In this document: positions 43,501 through 54,770 of the stretch, in pieces
Layout: the number at the start of each line of letters is the position of its first letter
Numbering within the stretch: position 1 is the first letter of the stretch
NCBI GenBank assembly: GCA_022539475.1
Contig: VCMS01000018.1
Coordinates: 124,001-188,000, forward strand
Direction: 5' to 3'
DNA: 64,000 nt
Source of the DNA: Gracilaria domingensis
Taxonomy: Eukaryota > Rhodophyta > Florideophyceae > Gracilariales > Gracilariaceae
Position numbers and translations under genes: made by a program
Notes under the pieces: generated by a model
The model's database searches: none
What the model was told of the DNA's origin: nothing
What the model saw: only the letters and a program-made list of their open reading frames with translations

Positions 43501-43600
43501 TGTGTAAATCGGAATAATAATGGTGAAACAATGGAGTACGAAGCGCATCTGGATTTCTTTTGAGGTCCTTAGCTTTGTTTGTTGCGAGATAGCTTAACGA
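40550..43600. other. AT-rich stretch, no gene recognised
   Basis: Many frames of 60-140 codons occur on both strands, for example plus 41,242-41,619 and 42,741-43,151. They overlap each other and none shows a motif, a domain or a sensible start. Some may be exons or old transposon pieces. I see no basis to call any of them. Confidence 0.3.
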
Positions 43601-43641
43601 GAGAAATGGATGCCACCAGCACCTTGTTTTTCCTTCCGATC

Positions 43642-43893
43642 CCAGCGAAAACTCTTGAAATCAGATTTACCTCGAGTATCATACGATTTACAGTTCTTGT
43701 ACTCTCAGTTTTCTTTAAACCAAGTCTTGTGTCATTATATCTTCATTGTATCAAAATCTGCCGAACATATACTCCAAGCAACTCTTCTAAAACTTTTGTT
43801 TCATTGGAAATGACTTGGGCATCTACAAAAAAGTGCTTAGATACAGAAAAGTAAATGAATATTCAATAAAAGAGAGTTTTACATGAGGGTGAA
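43642..43893 (+). repeat. Dispersed repeat R1, copy 4
   Basis: The copy runs from CAGCGAAAACTCTTGAAATC through GTGTCATTATATCTTCATTG to ATACAGAAAAGTAAATGAAT and TTTTACATGAGGG. It has the same block order as the copies at 5,290 and 54,195. Confidence 0.7.
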
Positions 43894-43899
43894 TCTGAC

Positions 43900-45035
43900 A
43901 TTGCCCAATTTTTCCTGCAAACTGTATCAGATGGTATGCACATATGAGAGGGATATATTTCCGCTTTCCATCAATTGCAGAATTAGAAAATATTAGCATC
44001 TTGCTTGGATGCTATCGTTTTCTTAGACATTATACTTCCTTGGGCATGGTAGAGTCATGAAAGCTGTAAACACCGATGCGTATGAAGATGAAACTGATCC
44101 CAGAAATGGAGAATTTACTTTCAAAGCAACTTCTTGACGCATGCGTGCTAACTAACTTTGTGCAATACGTTAATGATGAAAATGTATATGTACAAACAAA
44201 GTTCAAAGCTTTCTCCAGTGTCATTTTCTTCCCCTTATGACTGGAAACCAATTCGACAAATGATTTATACTAAAGGTATAGCAAAATGGGAACATTTGTT
44301 TGCCATAAATGCAGAGCACTAGGCCTCCATGCAGTATAGCTAAAATTAAGGTCCACGCAAATTCTAAACTAGAAATAAGTTGGTGGTTCGCCAGGTGACG
44401 TGGCAGATGAATTTTAAAAGGTATTTCGGAAAGTGGGCAAGCTTACATTTATAAATGTTGACAAAAATGCTGCTTTCGACTATATATACGCAATTTTTGA
44501 ATTTGGTCCCACGTACGTCAGTGTTAAGTAGCATAAATCCAAAACTTATCAGTACGTCAATCTTTTTCAACTGAGACCAAAACATTTTCAACAATGATCA
44601 CTTAAAGAAGATTTTACAGAATTCTCCCCAGTCTAGACGAAAAGTATCGTAATATTCCGTACTCTCTTTATTCATGAAGCATGAAGCAAAACCTTTCATA
44701 TCGTGAAATAAAACTTTCTGCGATATTTTGAAGTAAATAGATTATTACAATTGAAACGGCGTCGAATGTCACACCTTGTCGAAGTATGCTCAGATTATGG
44801 CACAACTTATTTGCTCTTTATTTTTGCATTTCTTCTCGAGTATAAGAACCTCCGTGTTTCTTTCTTCCGCATTCGAGTACAGATATTAATGTATGGTATT
44901 TCCACTGTGCGGACACTCTTGAGATTCGAACAAAATGCGTACTTACTGCAGATATTTTTCTTTTTCCAAGTTATTTAAAGGGAAAGGGATTCGAATTTTT
45001 CACATAAAGCTCTAAATTCGTCCCAAACACCCGAT
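43900..45035. other. AT-rich 3' flank of the glycosyltransferase gene
   Basis: I recognise no gene. Short frames below 80 codons only. Confidence 0.35.
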
Positions 45036-45038
45036 GTC

Positions 45039-47795
45039 TTATTTTGAAGTCCTGAAATATTTTAGGAATGATCTTTTTGTTAAATCTCTTGAATAACGTG
45101 GAGACGTATGATTTTGTCTTGCAAAACCTATTAGAATGAAAAGGAGCAGAGTTGAAAATGATACAGATACGTACAAAAAGACTTTTACTCTCCAATGATT
45201 AGAATGGACGCTTTGCTTTTCTGTTTTTGACCTCATTATTATAGCAGAAAGAAGATTTGGAACGTAATAAGTTCGTTTGGTTTCAATATTCAGCCTTTCA
45301 GTGTAAGATTTATCTGTGCTGCTCGTCCACAGATGAAAAACATCTGCTTGGGGCCATTTTTTTTCGAAGCATTGAATATCACAACCAATATGTCCTTCAA
45401 AAAATTGACTCGTTGCATCCCATAGTACTGGAAAGTATTTCTCACTCTCAATAATGGTTACATATCTACTTTTTGTCAGTGCAGGAAAAGAATCAACTAT
45501 ATCCGCTGGAAGACGGACTGAGTGTTCATCCCAATTATTGTCCTTTCCGGAAGATCGGAAGAAGCGATAAGTTTCAATCCATGTCTTTATAAATTTTGCC
45601 CTTGGAACTGAAAGGATTACAGCATTACAAAGACCATAGTATTGTGCATTTTCTCTTGACGTACCCTTCTTCGCCGAGTTTTGCATGGCGATTCCTACCT
45701 CAGAGTTTATAGATAAGTTCATCTTTCGAAATGAAAGGACATCAATATCTAAGTATACTCCGCCATACCGATATAAAGCAAGCAATCTAATATAGTCTGA
45801 GAGGTGCGCATGTGATGCGAAGCACCGAGGAGAATTGATTAGATTTTCTTTCCAAATAACGGGGGTGACAAAGTTTTCTAGTTTTCTCCACAATGTACCA
45901 ATAGGAGCTCGTGGACAATGAACATAAATCATGGAGGGCTTGTTTTGCATAAAAGCTGTATATATCGCAAAGTACTGGTAGTAATCAAGGCGACGATCTT
46001 CTTTCTTGAACCCAAACACAAAATGAAATTTATTTGGTACCTTCCCCGGTTCAGCGTCCTTCTTAACGTAAGATTCTATAGATATTCGCACAGATTCCTT
46101 TAGTTCAATATTATTGTTTAGAAGCTCATCGTTCATTTTGCTAAAGTATGGTACATATTTTGGAGATGTTCGTGCCATGAATTTATTTTCTATATCAGTG
46201 TCATGGACATCGGAGAAATTTTGATTATTTGATTGCTTGGAAACCTTAAGAAATCTAGCTCGACAGTTACCGAACTTTGATGATCGTATAGTTGGTAGTG
46301 CTTTAGATAGTATGAGACGAGTTACAAGAGTATATAACTCTTGCCGCTCTCTCACTTTGACTTGGTCCCTTGAATGCATACAATCATACTTAAGGTTTGA
46401 AAGCAGAACTGAAACATCTGTATTACATTCCTGCCTCTGTTTGAGAAGCATAAGCCATATACCCGCAAAGCATGCTGATTCCTGAAGAAATAATACTCTT
46501 TCAAGCTTCGACATAATCCCTTGATCTGACTCGCAATACAGAGTGGCCAGGTCCTCATGCAAAGAATTATACAACGTGTGATGTTCTATTCGAAGCATCG
46601 CAAGTGCAAACTTTTGATATCCTTGACTTCGTGACATTGAATTGGGAACCACTCTGTACCAAGATTGAGGCCCTGAAAGCTTATAGAACTGTAATGAATC
46701 TCTTCCTCTTGTTTTCAAACGAAGCAATTTCAACCACAAGTCGTAATCTTCCATTCCATGAACCATTTCAACCCCAAATCCACCAGAGAGCAAAAAGTAC
46801 GCTTTAGAGACAATTGACATCGTTGGCAGGGGACCGAATGGAGCCTTTCCGGCAGCGATTGCAAGATTCTGAACAGGAGATGTAATCCATGTGTCAACCT
46901 TGTCGAAAGAGTCGAAAAAGATTTGATCCCCGTAGAGTACTGCTCTTCTTGGATCTTCGGCTATTGCTGTGGCAGCTTTTTCAAGATAAAGTGGGGATAT
47001 GATGTCATCAGCATCTAAGAAACATAAAAAGGTTCCGGATGCATGCTGGACGGCCCAGTTTCGTGAATGTGGAAGTCCAGTATTTTCTTTGAAGAATATT
47101 TTTATTTGATCCTTCTTAGATCTACCGTTAGAACTTTTCAAACTTCTTTTTGCGCGTGTAATAAACTTCGAGCACGCTTCGTTATCAGATCCGTCGTCCA
47201 CAATCAGAAGCTCCCATTTCAAGTAGCTCTGTTGCAAGACGCTATTGACGCTATCAAGTATGAAATGTTCCTGATTATAGCAGGTAATGATTATTGAAAA
47301 CAGTTCTTGATCAGTTCTCGACACAGATTTTGCTATTGGAATACCACAAGATCCATTTCCATAATAGCAACATGATCGCTTCCGACAAATGTTCGGGTCC
47401 GTGTTCTCCGAACCACAATAGGAGTAAAGTTCTCTAGGACAAATAAGAGTATCTTTTTCGCCACTATTAATATTTTCACTCGAAGAAGAACATTCTCCGT
47501 ATTGGCATGGTTTCTTATTTATTTTCTCGCGTGAGAGGCAAATTTCTTTACTAGATATACAACCTCCGATTTCAATGCATTCCTCAGGAGAGAATCTGTT
47601 CCAGGAAATTATTCTGTTTCTATCTTCCTCCTCCCCTGTGCAGTGTATCGTATTATTCGGCTTGCTGCTCGGTAAAAAGTATATAAGAGTTAATAAAACG
47701 GCAACTAATATGTACGTATATTTTCCGCATTCCATGAGCCACGAAGTTGCCAGTATTTCGACTAAAGTTCCCTTTGATTTCAAATAAGTAGGCAT
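45039..47795 (-). CDS. Trefoil-GT2-GT32 double glycosyltransferase, membrane-anchored
   Basis: This is an intact 918-codon gene starting at the ATG at 47,795 and ending in TAA. Residues 26-42 (KYTYILVAVLLTLIYFLP) form a signal anchor, so the rest would lie in the Golgi or ER lumen. A Cys-rich segment at about 72-104 is followed by a P-type trefoil-like motif at about 119-152 (CGSENTDPNICRKRSCCYYG). Residues 165-400 are a GT2 domain: FSIIITCYNQEHFILDSVNS, LLIVDDGSDN and the DxD motif FLDADD at 259-264, then MEDYDLWLKLL. Residues 588-830 resemble the DXD sugar-transferase family GT32 (OCH1-like): PNKFHFVFG, HLSDYIRLLALYRYGGVYLD and DID at 683-685. A second hydrophobic segment lies at 871-890. 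It is the only clearly live gene in an AT-rich region of about 7 kb. The products of such fusions (glycans or sulfated polysaccharides) cannot be told from sequence. Confidence 0.88.
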   Translation of the reverse strand: MPTYLKSKGTLVEILATSWLMECGKYTYILVAVLLTLIYFLPSSKPNNTIHCTGEEEDRNRIISWNRFSPEECIEIGGCISSKEICLSREKINKKPCQYGECSSSSENINSGEKDTLICPRELYSYCGSENTDPNICRKRSCCYYGNGSCGIPIAKSVSRTDQELFSIIITCYNQEHFILDSVNSVLQQSYLKWELLIVDDGSDNEACSKFITRAKRSLKSSNGRSKKDQIKIFFKENTGLPHSRNWAVQHASGTFLCFLDADDIISPLYLEKAATAIAEDPRRAVLYGDQIFFDSFDKVDTWITSPVQNLAIAAGKAPFGPLPTMSIVSKAYFLLSGGFGVEMVHGMEDYDLWLKLLRLKTRGRDSLQFYKLSGPQSWYRVVPNSMSRSQGYQKFALAMLRIEHHTLYNSLHEDLATLYCESDQGIMSKLERVLFLQESACFAGIWLMLLKQRQECNTDVSVLLSNLKYDCMHSRDQVKVRERQELYTLVTRLILSKALPTIRSSKFGNCRARFLKVSKQSNNQNFSDVHDTDIENKFMARTSPKYVPYFSKMNDELLNNNIELKESVRISIESYVKKDAEPGKVPNKFHFVFGFKKEDRRLDYYQYFAIYTAFMQNKPSMIYVHCPRAPIGTLWRKLENFVTPVIWKENLINSPRCFASHAHLSDYIRLLALYRYGGVYLDIDVLSFRKMNLSINSEVGIAMQNSAKKGTSRENAQYYGLCNAVILSVPRAKFIKTWIETYRFFRSSGKDNNWDEHSVRLPADIVDSFPALTKSRYVTIIESEKYFPVLWDATSQFFEGHIGCDIQCFEKKWPQADVFHLWTSSTDKSYTERLNIETKRTYYVPNLLSAIIMRSKTEKQSVHSNHWRVKVFLYVSVSFSTLLLFILIGFARQNHTSPRYSRDLTKRSFLKYFRTSK

Positions 47796-47799
47796 ATTT

Positions 47800-50460
47800 T
47801 ATTTTCAAATGGAGTCGTTATGATCTCATGAGGTTAAATTGCTTCTGGGCTCGAGTATGTTTCTGGTCTAGCTATCTATTCTGGCTAGTGCTCAATTTTT
47901 TTCAGTCGGTATTTGCTTGCCCTCATTTGTTTGCCCTCAAAGTTTTACATTAGTTAAAATGATTGCGATAAAAATTTTCTTTATGTGCATAATTTAATGA
48001 AGCACATTTTATTTTGGAATATTTAATCTGTACTTAAAGTCTCTAAAATATTTCATTTTGGCAGCGCAATCGTCCATATTCTTAAATTTCTTTGCATTTA
48101 ACTAGCTATCCTGCCACGTTCTGGAATGTGATCACAAATGTAATACTGGAACTTGTAGCTAATACATATATGCGCGTTGTTTAAATTAATAAAAGCGTTT
48201 GCTAGGTTAAATAAAGCGCAACACATATCTTTCATCTCCTGTATAGCGTGACGTAATAATTATTGAGTTAATACGAGCGCCATTCTACCGCAAAACGTAA
48301 AAATTAATTTCATATTCCAGAAGAAATTCCTTTGTTAGCTCTCTGCTGGAAAGCGATTAGAGAACTTACAAGATCCAGCTTACACTGCTTTTTATGTTTG
48401 AGAAGAGTTCTGTAAATATTTGGAATCAGGATCTTTTAGTTATCACTCAAAACATTGATGATGGCAACAAATTTCTTCCGCTTTTTACGATAAATACGTT
48501 TATGCTGTTTTTCAGCTCTTTCATACGTCTTTGAAAATTCCTCATATAGAACAAAGTTAGTAACGACATAAATTGCACCGTTTCTCACGTACGCGCTATA
48601 TTCGGTGCCTTTCAAGCACTCTTTTGGGTACTTCCACAAAGCGTTTGGCTATTCTATGCCACTCTTTGTGTACTAGAAAGCATTTATAACGCCAATGATG
48701 GACAATGCTATCAAATGAATATCAAGACATCTTTCACTGCTATCAAGCAGAATTATCTCTAAGGACTGCAGTTTATAATTTTTGTAGAAGAATTAAATCT
48801 GGTTCTTCTCTCAGAAGTCCTGAAATCCAACCAAGAACAATATTCCTTCTAACATTCAGTTCCAAATGGGCATGGATTTTTTGTAAATGTACTGTTCAAT
48901 GTTGGAGCACGCGTACTACGTAATTTCATTATTTTAAACAGCGAAGTTCCCAAAGAACCCATACCGTGTAGATTCCTTAGTTCACTAGCAGGGACTAAAA
49001 ATACTTATGGTTTTACATCATTTCAAAACCAGTGCCGGTCTAAAAGCATGCAGTGTTGCAGATGAATGGCCTAAAGAGTTCTTCTTCTGAGCCATTTAGA
49101 AGCCATTTACTGCCTTCAGTACGTGATATGCTTCTCATTGAACCACAGCAACACAACTGCAGCACCATCGTAGTTCAAGATGTTGCGTATTAATACGTCA
49201 TCTGTTCCAATTGTAATAAGTATAACCGGTAGTGCAGTACTGACTAGGAATGACAGTTTAACTGTGGATGCCATTTTTGACAAGTGTGCCATAAATCCCG
49301 TAATTTCTTTTTTCGGTCGAGATCAAAAACCGTACTACACCTTAAGAATGGTAAATGTATAAGACAGTCATCCGAGTATCCTGTAGATGATAAAATAGAA
49401 CCTAACTCTCTTATATTCTTGAATTGTTGATGAATTGGTTTCTAGACACCTACTGTTGCTTAGATGAATAGCGGAAAATTAAAAGCTAATTCTTCACTTA
49501 GATGACATTGGCAACCAAATATATACAGTTATTAGTATCATTCTATTCATATTCACGCTTTGAAGTGTATAATATATAATGATAGAAAATGGAAAGAGAT
49601 GGAAGTCAATCAGGTCCGGTAACCGAGCACGAGAGCCTGAATCTGTGCTGAAGCAACATTCTCCATGAGATAAATGCCTTCCACTAAATCGTATCATCAA
49701 TTTGTATATCCCGATATCGCTCCGCGGCACAAAACAGTAAGAAATGGCTTGGATGGTTCGTCTGGCACATTCACATTTGTAGGAATATAAAGAAAAGACC
49801 TTCTATATTCGACGCAAGACTAATGGCATCGAGAAGAGTAGCGCATTAGAGAAGCGCAGAGAAAGACTTTTATAGGAAGTGAGACATGAAGATGACTGGT
49901 TAGTATGGGACTGGCTCAGTGATATTTCGTTGAGTTTGAGTCTTTGAGAAAATTAGATTCCACGAAAGATATCAGCAGCTCGTTAAACTTCATCACAAAT
50001 GTTACTTCTAAGTTTTGACATCGCGAAGAATTACGTGTTTGGATGAAGATGATCACCGCTTTGCAGAGATTGGCAACAAATCAAAAAATATTTTGAAAGG
50101 AGCAGGTCTTTTATTTTACCTCTCTTTTGATGCGCAGCACAAGCATAATTAAATCAAGCTCAGCGCAGTGGAAGTCTTTTCTTTAACGGATACAAAGACG
50201 GGACACGGATAGCGAAACGTTGACTGAAAAAGTCCTCTATGCCTTCGCTAAGGCGAATCCGACTGAGGTAGTGAAACCGAAAGTAGATTTGCCGGCACAT
50301 ATCTCTTCATATGTACGTCAGACTGTGAACAGGCTTAATGGGGCTGTTTTGGAATACATTGCAGGCACAAAACGATGAAATGCTGCAACTAGCGGACAGT
50401 TTCCTCTGATGATGCTTCGCAACTCCAGATTTTCTGAACAGACTATGAATGGTATAATAT
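47800..50460. other. AT-rich stretch, no gene recognised
   Basis: This includes the promoter side of the glycosyltransferase gene (47,800-48,100). The largest frames are under 80 codons, such as minus 48,639-48,436, and show no motif. No repeat family of the window was recognised here. Confidence 0.35.
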
Positions 50461-50464
50461 TACA

Positions 50465-50873
50465 TACTAGGAAAAACAAAATAATAAATGGCGCATGAGG
50501 TCATGCAGAAAGTGTAAGATGGCTGACATTTGTGACACTTATTTTAAGTAAATGGCGCATAAACTCGGTAATAACGACCATTTATACGCCATTTGAAAAG
50601 CGATGTAGCACAACTTGTACGCGACTTCTATAAATTTTCACAAATAGAGTATAAGCAATACATAAACTTTGAAGGTCTCAAAAACAAGAACGATATACTC
50701 ATATGCGGGTTGTACACAGTTTGTAACTACCGCTAGAATTGGAGTACAAATTCTCCTACATTGTGATGCAAATGGCGCAGAAAAGTGCTTGTCATGGATT
50801 TTATACGACATTTTTGAACCAATTGTTTCGAAATAATCAGCCATTTATTTCGTTTTGCATTACGTATTGAGCC

Positions 50874-50904
<31 letters not shown>

Positions 50905-50917
50905 TCTTTTTCTAGGG
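50465..50917. mobile_element. MITE-like element, family D (CCCTAG ends)
   Basis: The left end CTAGGAAAAACAAAATAATA and the right end TTTCTTTTTCTAGGG are inverted relatives. AATGGCGCA and its inverse recur inside (near 50,487, 50,551 and 50,770). A (TA)n microsatellite lies at 50,877-50,903 within the right arm. No coding capacity. The internal motifs link it to families A and B further right. Confidence 0.5.
50877..50903. repeat. (TA)n microsatellite
   Basis: An uninterrupted TA dinucleotide run of about 27 bp. Confidence 0.9.
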
Positions 50918-51037
50918 CAATCCTAACGGCACAGATAAAGTTATTTTCGTTGACAAGTGAAAAAGCGAGGACCTTTGCCGTCCATGTGATGAGTTTGGTC
51001 ACTGGTAAGAAGACAAGGAGGAATGCCGTAACGAGAT

Positions 51038-51425
51038 CCCTAGAAGAAAGAATATGATCCAATTGGCGTACCACCACCTTTTGAGTTTTCGACGAAAGAC
51101 GTTCTCATGGTGTACACTTCTCCTGATGAAAGGCGTTCAATTTTAGGCTTGTCCGCCAGTTGTTCGCCAGTTGTAGCCAAAAGTACGCCATTTGTTGCAT
51201 TTACTACAAATGACATACAAACTCTGAACAAGAGCAGTGCGCTGGTTGCCTAGCTTTCGCGCAAAACGTTACCATGGCGTACTCTTGGCTACAAATGGCG
51301 AACGAATTGCGTACGAGCTCGAAATTGCACGCCAGTTGTCGAAAGAGTTGAACGCCATTAGAGTGCCCTTTGTTACAAATTAAAATCGATAGTACGCCAG
51401 TAGTAAAGAAGGTTTTCTCCTAGGG
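51038..51425. mobile_element. MITE family B, copy 1 (TSD GAT)
   Basis: The ends are CCCTAGAAGAAAG and GGTTTTCTCCTAGGG. GAT stands directly outside both ends (51,035-51,037 and 51,426-51,428). The interior is full of TACGCCA/TGGCGTA motifs, mostly in inverted pairs. No coding capacity. Confidence 0.75.
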
Positions 51426-51438
51426 GATTCAAAAGAAG

Positions 51439-51510
51439 CCCTAAGAGAAAACCTTCATTACTACTGGCGTACTATCAATTTTCATTGTATCTAAATTTTC
51501 TTCTATGGAA
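51439..51510. mobile_element. MITE family B, truncated end
   Basis: CCCTAAGAGAAAACCTTCAT followed by ACTGGCGTACTATCAATTTT is the family B end in inverse orientation to the right end of copy 1. Only about 70 bp of this copy remain. With copy 1 it makes a long hairpin around 51,432. Confidence 0.65.
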
Positions 51511-51536
51511 GCCTACCCTACTCACTGCTGGTAATG

Positions 51537-51989
51537 CCCTAGAAGAAAACATTTGATGCAACTTGCGTACTAAGACCTTTGACTTCGTGATGAATGGTGT
51601 TCTAATGGCGTAAGGGTCTTCTGAGAAGTGGCGTAAATTTTAGGCTTCTCCGCATGTTGTTCGCCATTTGTAGCCAGAAGTACGCCATTTGTTGCATTTA
51701 TTACAATTGGCGTAGAAACTTTGAACTAGAGAAGTACGCCAGTTGTGTAGGTTTCGTGCAAAACGCTACGAAGAGCGTACTCTTGGTTACAAGTGGCAAA
51801 CAAATGGCGCAGAAGCTGGAAATTGTACGCTAGTTGTCGAAAGAGATGTACGCCATTAGAACGCCACTTGTTACAAATCGAAATTGATAGTACGCCAGTA
51901 GTTCAAAAATTTTCTCCAAGGGTTAGAAGGCCACTTGTTACAAATTAAAATTGATAGTACGCCAGTAGTAATGAAATATTTATCCTGGG
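51537..51989. mobile_element. MITE family B, copy 2, duplicated right end
   Basis: It starts with CCCTAGAAGAAAACATT. The right end occurs twice in a row: AATTGATAGTACGCCAGTAG near 51,887 with TTCTCCAAGGG, then again near 51,950 with TATCCTGGGG. No clear target duplication. Confidence 0.6.
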
Positions 51990-52730
51990 GATACGTGAAT
52001 GGTGCTCAGATGATTCATGAAGTATAACCAAATGATAAACGCCCGATATGCACATGATTTATAAAGAGATGTGCAATGGATTTTATGGTGTCCAAGTGAT
52101 ACATCGTAGATTTTCGAAAATCCACTGGAAATATCTCGGTGCATCATATGAATATCTTCGAAATAGTCTTTGTACATCCAAAGAACATGTGAAGAGCGTC
52201 AACTAGCCCTAGGAGAAAACGTTTATTACTAGTAGCGCACTGTCAATTTCAATTTGTAGCAAAGGGCGCTCTAATGGCGGTCAACACTTTCGGCAACTGG
52301 CGTACAATTTCGAGCTGTTGCACAATTTGTTCGCCATTTGTAGCCAAGAGTACGCCATTGGTAGCGTTTTGCGCGAAAGCTACACAACTAGCCCACTGCT
52401 GTTGTTCACAGTTTGTATGTCATTTGTAGTAAATGCAACAAATGGGGTATTTTTGGCTACAACTGGCGAACAACTGGCGGACAAGCCTAAAATTAAACGC
52501 CATTCATCAGAAGAAGCGTACACCATGAGAACGTCTTTCGTCGGAAATTCAAAGGTAGTAGTACGCCAGTTGCATCATATTCTGTCTTCCAGGGTTGGCG
52601 CATCCAACCGGGTACCACGGCATATCATTCGGCTATCCGGGATGCGCAGAACCTATCCGACTGACATCTCACAGATGTCCCAAAATCTCATCCAATGGGA
52701 ATCCATTGCGCATCACTTTATGTCGCAGGG
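51990..52730. mobile_element. Repeat R3, copy 1, split by MITE B copy 3
   Basis: Sequence 51,990-52,206 (ATGATTCATGAAGTATAACC, TTTGTACATCCAAAGAACAT) and 52,595-52,730 (GCGCATCCAACCGGGTACCA, TCCATTGCGCATCAC) matches the continuous copy at 55,617-56,048. A family B MITE (52,207-52,594) interrupts it. The right end reads as the inverse of CCCTGCGACATAAAGTGATG. Confidence 0.7.
52207..52594. mobile_element. MITE family B, copy 3, inserted into R3
   Basis: The ends are CCCTAGGAGAAAACG and CTGTCTTCCAGGG. The flanks are TAG and TTG, probably a 3-bp duplication of TTG with one changed base, because uninterrupted R3 reads CAATTAGGCGCATC at this point. Confidence 0.75.
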
Positions 52731-52799
52731 ACTGATGGGGTGTGATAAGCACTCAATGCTCTCACTTTTGCTCGAAAAAACAGGGAGCTGCTCTCCAAA

Positions 52800-53145
52800 C
52801 CCTAGAAGAACTGGAGCGCTACGACTGGCGTACGGAAAACCTTGAAATCAGGCTCATTGGCGTTCTATAGGCGTACGTTAGGTCGAGAGAATGGCGTAAA
52901 ATTTAGGCCTTCTACGCCATTTGTGCGCCATGGGTCTTATAGGTCACGAATGGCATACGTATGGTAAACATGCGTTGTACACCAGTAGTGTAATTATTGT
53001 ACCTTACTCTTTTATTAGCGTGCAAGTGGCGTAGATGCCCAAAATTGTACGCCAATCGCTGGACCTAATGTACGCCTATAGAACGCCAGTGAGCCGGATT
53101 TCAAGGTTTTTGTACGCCACTCGTAGCGCCCGAGTTCTTCTAGTG
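52800..53145. mobile_element. MITE family A, copy 1 (TSD AAA)
   Basis: The left end CCCTAGAAGAACTGGAGCGC and the right end GCGCCCGAGTTCTTCTAG (last bases changed) are inverted relatives, flanked by AAA on both sides. The interior carries GTACGCCA and ATGGCGTA motifs. Confidence 0.65.
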
Positions 53146-53384
53146 AAAGGCCGACAGGCGAACATTCGGTCTTGGTGACCCCTCCATAATCCCATTTTGA
53201 CCCATTCTAGAAGCACAAGATTGTGAGTAGCACCCATGACCTTGTGAGAAAGATCGTAAAGTTTTTGCCATAGTACACATAACAGTCATGGTCCGCGTCA
53301 TCTCCGAATATGGCTGAAAAAGAACAGTGTTTTCCCTCCTCTTCGTGAAGCACCCAAGCAGAACTTTCCGTCATAGAATCTTTA

Positions 53385-53600
53385 TATTGTTCTCAGTAAT
53401 TAAGGCTTTTGTCCTATATCCTCAAGGCATTTTCCTTCGATTGAATATTTTAGAAAACTTAAATTCAATAGATTTTCATTGCATATTGATGTAATGAGAA
53501 CTTAATGACGCACGACTTGGTGTACTGAAAGTTAGACGAACATCAAGTGAAGATCGGTTAAAATTCGATTTCATTTCGGTTCCACGAGTTTTCGCTGGGG
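53385..53600 (-). repeat. Dispersed repeat R1, copy 6 (inverted)
   Basis: The reverse complement reads CCAGCGAAAACTCGTGGAAC, then GTCGTGCGTCATTAAGTTCT and GAAAATGCCTTGAGG, the R1 block order. Its 3' end is unclear. Confidence 0.6.
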
Positions 53601-53705
53601 CAGTGAAGAATGGTAATTCCATGCTATCATCAATACAGTCTTCTCTTACCGAAGTAGATGCCGAGCTGAAATGCTTTCACTTGCAGACACAATGCCTCTT
53701 GCTTG

Positions 53706-54093
53706 CCCTAGAAAAAAAATTATGATGCAACTAGGGTACTAACACCTTTGAAGTTTTGAAGAATGTCGTTCTAATCGCGCACAGTTCTTCTGAGAAGTGA
53801 CGTACAAGTTTAGGCTTGTTCGCCAGTTGTTCGCCATTTGCAGCCAGAAGTACGCCATTTGTTGCATTTACTACAATTGGCGTACAAACTCTGAACTAGA
53901 AGAGTACGCCAGTTGTGAGAGTATCAAGCAAAGCGCTACGAATAGCGTACTCTTGGATACAAATGGCAAACAAATGGGGCACAAGCTCGAAATTGTACGC
54001 CAGTTGTCGAAAGAGATGTACTCCATTAGAACGCCACTTGTTATAAATTAAACTTGCTGGTACGCCAATAGTTATGAATTTTTTCTCCTAGGG
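53706..54093. mobile_element. MITE family B, copy 4
   Basis: It starts with CCCTAGAAAAAAAATTATG and ends with TTTTTTCTCCTAGGG. The flanks TTG and TTC may be a diverged 3-bp duplication. The internal TACGCCA/TGGCGTA pattern is as in the other family B copies. Confidence 0.65.
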
Positions 54094-54194
54094 TTCATGT
54101 TCGGAAAAATCAAGCATAACATAGTATCGCACGAAGAGCAATTGCAACATCTTAACTTCTTTGTCTCCCGCTGCTGATATCGATGTCTTGCCAG

Positions 54195-54770
54195 CCCAGC
54201 GAAAACTTTTCATATCGAAGTTAATTCGAATATCATAGCAGTTTCATTTCTCGCTCGGTTAATTTAATTAAGCCACGTCGTGCGTCATTCCCTGAGAGAA
54301 CTCAAACGCTATGATTGGCGTGCAATTACCATTGAATTCTGGCTCATTTGCACTTTAAAGGCGTACAATGTTGGGCTTCTACGCCACTTAAACGCCAGTA
54401 ATATAGTTAACTACAAAAACTGAACTACTTGCGTACAACGCATGTTTACCATACGTATGCCATTTGTGACCTATACCACTTATGGCGCACAAATGGCGTA
54501 GAAGCCCAAAATTGTACGCCAATCGCCTGAACTGGTGTGCGCCTAAAGACTGCCAATTAGCCAGAATTCAAAGGCAATTGTACGCCACTCGTAGCGTTTG
54601 AGTTCTCCTAGGGATTATGTTCTCATTGCCCCAAAATTTACTGAGACTCTATTGATAGCAATTTTTCTAAAACGTTTCATCCATTGAAAATGAGTTGAAC
54701 ATTTACAAAACTTTGCTAAGACACAGAAAAGTAAATGAATATTCAATGACGGAAAGTTTTACCTGAGGAA
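54195..54770 (+). repeat. Dispersed repeat R1, copy 5, split by MITE A copy 2
   Basis: R1 blocks occur at 54,195-54,289 (CAGCGAAAACTTTTCATATC, CGTCGTGCGTCATT) and resume at 54,614-54,770 (ATTATGTTCTCATTG, ACACAGAAAAGTAAATGAAT, GACGGAAAGTTTTACCTGAG). The gap is a MITE. Confidence 0.75.
54290..54613. mobile_element. MITE family A, copy 2, TSD ATT within R1
   Basis: The ends are CCCTGAGAGAACTCAAACGC and GCGTTTGAGTTCTCCTAGGG. ATT is present on both sides (54,287-54,289 and 54,614-54,616), while the uninterrupted R1 copy at 5,290 has GCGTCATTATGTCC with a single ATT. This is direct evidence for insertion with a 3-bp target duplication. Confidence 0.85.

Noticed and set aside
45039-47795. Bacterial origin of the glycosyltransferase gene
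   Set aside because: N-terminal signal anchor, trefoil-like motif and AT-rich eukaryotic flanks argue against a direct bacterial gene, although domain-level transfer remains open.
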